From Leptospira tipperaryensis (lineage in GTDB: Bacteria > Spirochaetota > Leptospiria > Leptospirales > Leptospiraceae), in contig NZ_CP015217.1 of assembly GCF_001729245.1 (NCBI RefSeq), positions 1,924,001 through 1,988,000 on the forward strand: a stretch of 64,000 nt of DNA. The letters run 5' to 3'. A model generated the notes under the pieces. The model ran no database searches. It saw only the letters and a program-made list of their open reading frames with translations, and was not told the origin of the DNA. Below are positions 53,891 through 64,000 of this stretch, piece by piece. A program made the translations under genes and the position numbers. Positions within the stretch are counted from its first letter, which is position 1. Each line of letters begins with the position of its first letter.

Positions 53891-55273
53891 ATGCAGACAA
53901 ACAAAGCCCACCTGATCCTGGAAGCAGGCCTTTCCAGAAAAGCAGATTTCGTCGAAATATTTGAAGAAGAAACCAGATCCTCCTCGGTCAGTCTGAGAGA
54001 TCGTAAGATAGAGCAGAGTTTTGCCGGGATCGACTACGGAATCGGAATCCGTTTGATCTATGGAACCGACGTCCTCTACGCACATACAAACAACGAAGAT
54101 CCGGAACATCTCATTTCTCTCATAGACCTTCTCGCCGATTCCAGAGGAGCCGCGAAAGGAAAAGGACAAGCCCTCGTGTTTCGAGGAGATCTAAAAACCC
54201 CATCTTTTCCAGCACAGATCACCGATCCTAGAAAAGTTTCTCCGGATCAAAAATTAGAAATTCTTTATAGAGCGGATCAAACCGCAAGAGCTACGTCTTC
54301 GAATATCGTTCAGGTCAGCGCGTCCGCATCCGATTCCGTTTCCAAGATCGGAATCTACAACTCGGAAGGTCTGGCCTTAGAAGATCTAAGGGTGAGAAGC
54401 AGATTTAGCATCAACGTGGCAGCCGAAAAAGAAGGAGAACGTTTTGTGGCTTCGGAAAATCCGGGAGCCAGAAAGGGTTTTGAATTTTTTGCAAGTCTTC
54501 CCATCGAACAACTTTCCAAAACCGCGGCCGAAAGGGCTCTGATGATGTTATCCGCCGGTTATATCGAAGGAAAAAAAATGCCGGTCGTGATGGGCAACGG
54601 ATTCGGAGGAGTGATCTTTCACGAAGCCTGTGGACATCCTCTGGAGACGGAAGCCATTCGTAAAAAGTCGTCCCCCTTTGTGGATAAGTTGGGACAACCC
54701 ATCGCAAAGTCTTGTCTGACCGCCATCGACGACGGAACGATTCCCGATTCTTGGGGAAGTATTTCCGTGGACGACGAAGGGATGGCTCCTCAGAAGACAG
54801 TTCTCATCGAGAATGGAATTCTTAAAAATTATCTTTCCGATCGAATCGGATCCGAAGAAGTCGGAGTCGCAAGAACCGGAAGCGGACGCAGAGAAAGTTA
54901 TATGTATGCTCCGGTTTCGAGAATGAGAAATACATACATCGCAGCCGGAAAGGATTCCTTTGAGGATATGCTCACGGGAGTAGAATACGGACTCTTTGCC
55001 AAAAAGATGGGCGGAGGTTCGGTAAACCCTTCCACCGGAGAATTTAATTTTTCGGTCGAAGAAGGATACGTTATCCGAAACGGCAAGATCGCGGAACCGG
55101 TGAGAGGTGCGACTCTGATCGGAAAGGGCGACGAAATTCTTCCTAAGATCAGTATGGTAGGAAACGATTTGGAACTCGCGGCCGGGATGTGCGGAGCAGC
55201 TTCCGGTTCGGTTCCCGTAACGGTCGGTCAACCGACTCTCAAAGTGGACGAAATTCTCGTGGGAGGACGCTGA
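53891..55273 (+). CDS. tldD: TldD metalloprotease subunit
   Basis: Zinc peptidase subunit that with TldE degrades or trims small peptides, such as microcin precursors, and processes unfolded peptides. The 460-residue protein has the family zinc motif HEACGH (H244, E245, H249) and later GVARTGSGRRESYMYAPVSRMRNT. AGGA lies before the ATG. The stop overlaps the tldE start (TGATG), so the two subunits are made together. No RiPP precursor or modification enzyme is nearby. Confidence 0.93.
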   Translation: MQTNKAHLILEAGLSRKADFVEIFEEETRSSSVSLRDRKIEQSFAGIDYGIGIRLIYGTDVLYAHTNNEDPEHLISLIDLLADSRGAAKGKGQALVFRGDLKTPSFPAQITDPRKVSPDQKLEILYRADQTARATSSNIVQVSASASDSVSKIGIYNSEGLALEDLRVRSRFSINVAAEKEGERFVASENPGARKGFEFFASLPIEQLSKTAAERALMMLSAGYIEGKKMPVVMGNGFGGVIFHEACGHPLETEAIRKKSSPFVDKLGQPIAKSCLTAIDDGTIPDSWGSISVDDEGMAPQKTVLIENGILKNYLSDRIGSEEVGVARTGSGRRESYMYAPVSRMRNTYIAAGKDSFEDMLTGVEYGLFAKKMGGGSVNPSTGEFNFSVEEGYVIRNGKIAEPVRGATLIGKGDEILPKISMVGNDLELAAGMCGAASGSVPVTVGQPTLKVDEILVGGR

Positions 55274-56607
55274 TGGACTTGGATCAATCCGTTGAATACG
55301 TGTTAGGCGTTTGTAAACAAAAAGGTCTCGATCAATACGATCTCATAGGTGCCGAATCCAAGGACGTTGGAATCGAACTTTTTAAAAAGCGAGTGAGTAA
55401 CACCGAACTTTCCAATTCGAGAGGAATCGGAATTCGTCTGATCCAAGACGGAAAACCCGGTTATTCCTACAGCGAAAAACTTTCCGAAGAAGCCTTGTCC
55501 CAGATGGTCGAAGACGCAATCGCTCAGGCAAAGATATCGGATCCTTTGGACATCGATCTTCCCGGGCAAACTGAACTTCCGAAGATTCCGATTCGTTCCT
55601 ACGAAGAATCTTTGGAATCCCTGGGTTTTGAGTGGTTAAAATCCACCGGAGAAAAACTGGACGAACTCGCTTGGTCGGCCGACGAAAGGATCGAGAACGT
55701 TCCGTATTCTTATGCGGGAAAAACCTGGAACCGATTTATATTAGCAAATTCGAAAGGACTTTTTCACAGCGAAAAATCGAATCTGATCTCCGCGGGAGTT
55801 GCGTTAGTCGCAACCGACGGTAAATCCAAAAAGATGGGCGGTTATACGAAGTCCGGATTGGACATAGATAAAATCCAACCCGAGAAGATCGTATCCACTG
55901 CGACCGAACGTTCCCTTTCTCTTTTGGGAGCGGAACCGGTAAAGAGCGGAAATTATCCGATCGTTCTTTCCAATCGGGTCAGTCCTCAGATATTTGGAAT
56001 GTTCTCTTCCCCGTTTTCTGCGGACAGCGTTCAGAAAGGTCTTTCCCGTCTGGAAGGAAAAATCGGTTCTCCAGTCGCTTCTCCGATTTGGAACGTATTC
56101 TGTGATCCTCATATCGTGGACTATCCCGGTTCGAGACTTTTAGACGCCGAAGGAGTTTTGACTCGCAAAAAGGCGATCATAGAAAACGGAATTCTTCAGA
56201 CGTATCTTTATAACTTAGAATCCGCAAAAAAAGCGGGTGTGAGTTCCACAGGCAACGCCGTTCGTTCTTACGGCGGGCGCGTGGGAACTTCGTTTACCAA
56301 TTACGTAGTTCCCAAAGGAAAAGAATCCCTTGAGGACTTACTTTCACGTTATCCGGAATGTATTTATGTTCTAAAACTGGAAGGAGGTTCCGGTTGCAGC
56401 GCGGTTTCGGGAGAAATTTCGATCGGGGTGCAAGGATTCTATTACAAAAATGGAAAACCCGTTCATCCTGTGGATCGAATAACAATGAATCTGAATTTTT
56501 TTGATCTTCTTTTTGCAATCGAAGGAATTTCAAACGAGTACAACGATTCTTATTCTTCCATAAAAATTCCCGATATTTTAATTCGGGAAGCGAGCATCGC
56601 GGGTTAG
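55273..56607 (+). CDS. tldE: TldE/PmbA metalloprotease partner subunit
   Basis: A 444-residue homologue of TldD lacking the HExxxH zinc motif, as is usual for TldE/PmbA. It forms the non-catalytic half of the TldD/E peptidase. Blocks seen are SNTELSNSRGIGIRLIQDG, KSGNYPIVLSNRVSPQIFGMF, and the C-terminal GISNEYNDSYSS. The start at 55273 is shared with the tldD stop; a longer frame would only read back through tldD. Confidence 0.92.
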   Translation: MDLDQSVEYVLGVCKQKGLDQYDLIGAESKDVGIELFKKRVSNTELSNSRGIGIRLIQDGKPGYSYSEKLSEEALSQMVEDAIAQAKISDPLDIDLPGQTELPKIPIRSYEESLESLGFEWLKSTGEKLDELAWSADERIENVPYSYAGKTWNRFILANSKGLFHSEKSNLISAGVALVATDGKSKKMGGYTKSGLDIDKIQPEKIVSTATERSLSLLGAEPVKSGNYPIVLSNRVSPQIFGMFSSPFSADSVQKGLSRLEGKIGSPVASPIWNVFCDPHIVDYPGSRLLDAEGVLTRKKAIIENGILQTYLYNLESAKKAGVSSTGNAVRSYGGRVGTSFTNYVVPKGKESLEDLLSRYPECIYVLKLEGGSGCSAVSGEISIGVQGFYYKNGKPVHPVDRITMNLNFFDLLFAIEGISNEYNDSYSSIKIPDILIREASIAG

Positions 56608-56638
56608 CCCGAGTTTTCGCTTGCACATCTTTTCACAC

Positions 56639-56681
56639 CGAGGTTTTCTTTCCGAAACAAACATCGATTCGGGAGAAAACC

Positions 56682-56684
<3 letters not shown>
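56639..56684 (+). promoter_or_regulatory. Hairpin enclosing SD and TTG start of the alpha-2-macroglobulin gene
   Basis: Bases 56639-56648 pair with 56675-56684 (10 pairs, one G-U), and the right arm runs through the TTG start at 56682. Inside, CCGAA (56652-56656) pairs with TTCGG (56668-56672). The SD GGGAG (56671-56675) lies within this fold, so both SD and start would be closed. Confidence 0.45.
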
Positions 56685-62357
<5,673 letters not shown>

Positions 62358-62363
62358 GTAAGA

Positions 62364-64000
<1,637 letters not shown>

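Noticed and set aside
54548..55231. 227-codon minus-strand open frame within tldD
   Set aside because: The mirrored frame of a confident gene, serine/histidine rich, with no recognisable domain.

Overview
The window reads as chromosomal core DNA of a Leptospira species (Spirochaetota). The reasons are the overall protein make-up, an XPB/ERCC3-type helicase, loose spirochaetal lipoboxes, frequent TTG start codons, a DUF4254 gene beside a family-9 glycosyltransferase, and a TTTG-N5-CAAA box before recA of the kind described for leptospiral LexA. I cannot name the species. I see no insertion sequence, prophage, CRISPR array, rRNA or tRNA.

Layout. Positions 1-12 kb hold a signal peptide peptidase, an aldose epimerase-like protein, the XPB helicase, an aspartate-type aminotransferase, an SH3 protein, an alpha/beta hydrolase, a sodium:solute symporter, homoserine kinase, two small unknowns and a membrane-anchored DsbA-like protein behind an unusually structured leader. 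Positions 12-17 kb are mdh followed by a complete bioF-bioD-bioA-bioB biotin cluster; bioF seems to lack a normal start codon. Positions 17.6-22.6 kb hold a 58-residue protein missed by size cut-offs, an SGNH lipoprotein, serB, mutS and trpF. Positions 22.7-28 kb hold pgeF and a leftward pgm-argD-leuB-response regulator operon. Positions 28-34.4 kb hold a class I/II aminotransferase, rpmB with no visible Shine-Dalgarno (SD) site, nth, a thioesterase, a GGQ release-factor-like protein and uvrC.

Positions 34.4-40.7 kb are the most accessory-looking part. Three overlapping genes encode a large lipoprotein with lamin-tail-like segments, a probable outer-membrane barrel and a two-HKD phospholipase D-like lipoprotein. 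Envelope polysaccharide genes follow (O-antigen ligase-like, GT4, GT9, DUF4254), then a cyclic-nucleotide-binding patatin phospholipase, a nucleosidase, an acyl-CoA ligase, argC and recA. The right end has a HIT protein, a small lipoprotein, the TldD/TldE pair, a giant bacterial alpha-2-macroglobulin with a CLEQ thioester, and a penicillin-binding protein 1C cut by the window edge.

Gene packing is tight, with many ATGA or TGATG junctions and convergent genes overlapping at their 3' ends. The clearest unexplained signals are in RNA leaders. Inverted repeats cover the SD of the lamin-tail lipoprotein gene, of recA and of the alpha-2-macroglobulin gene, and a tandem-hairpin, possibly pseudoknotted leader precedes the DsbA-like gene. 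These were found by eye; no folding or homology search was run.
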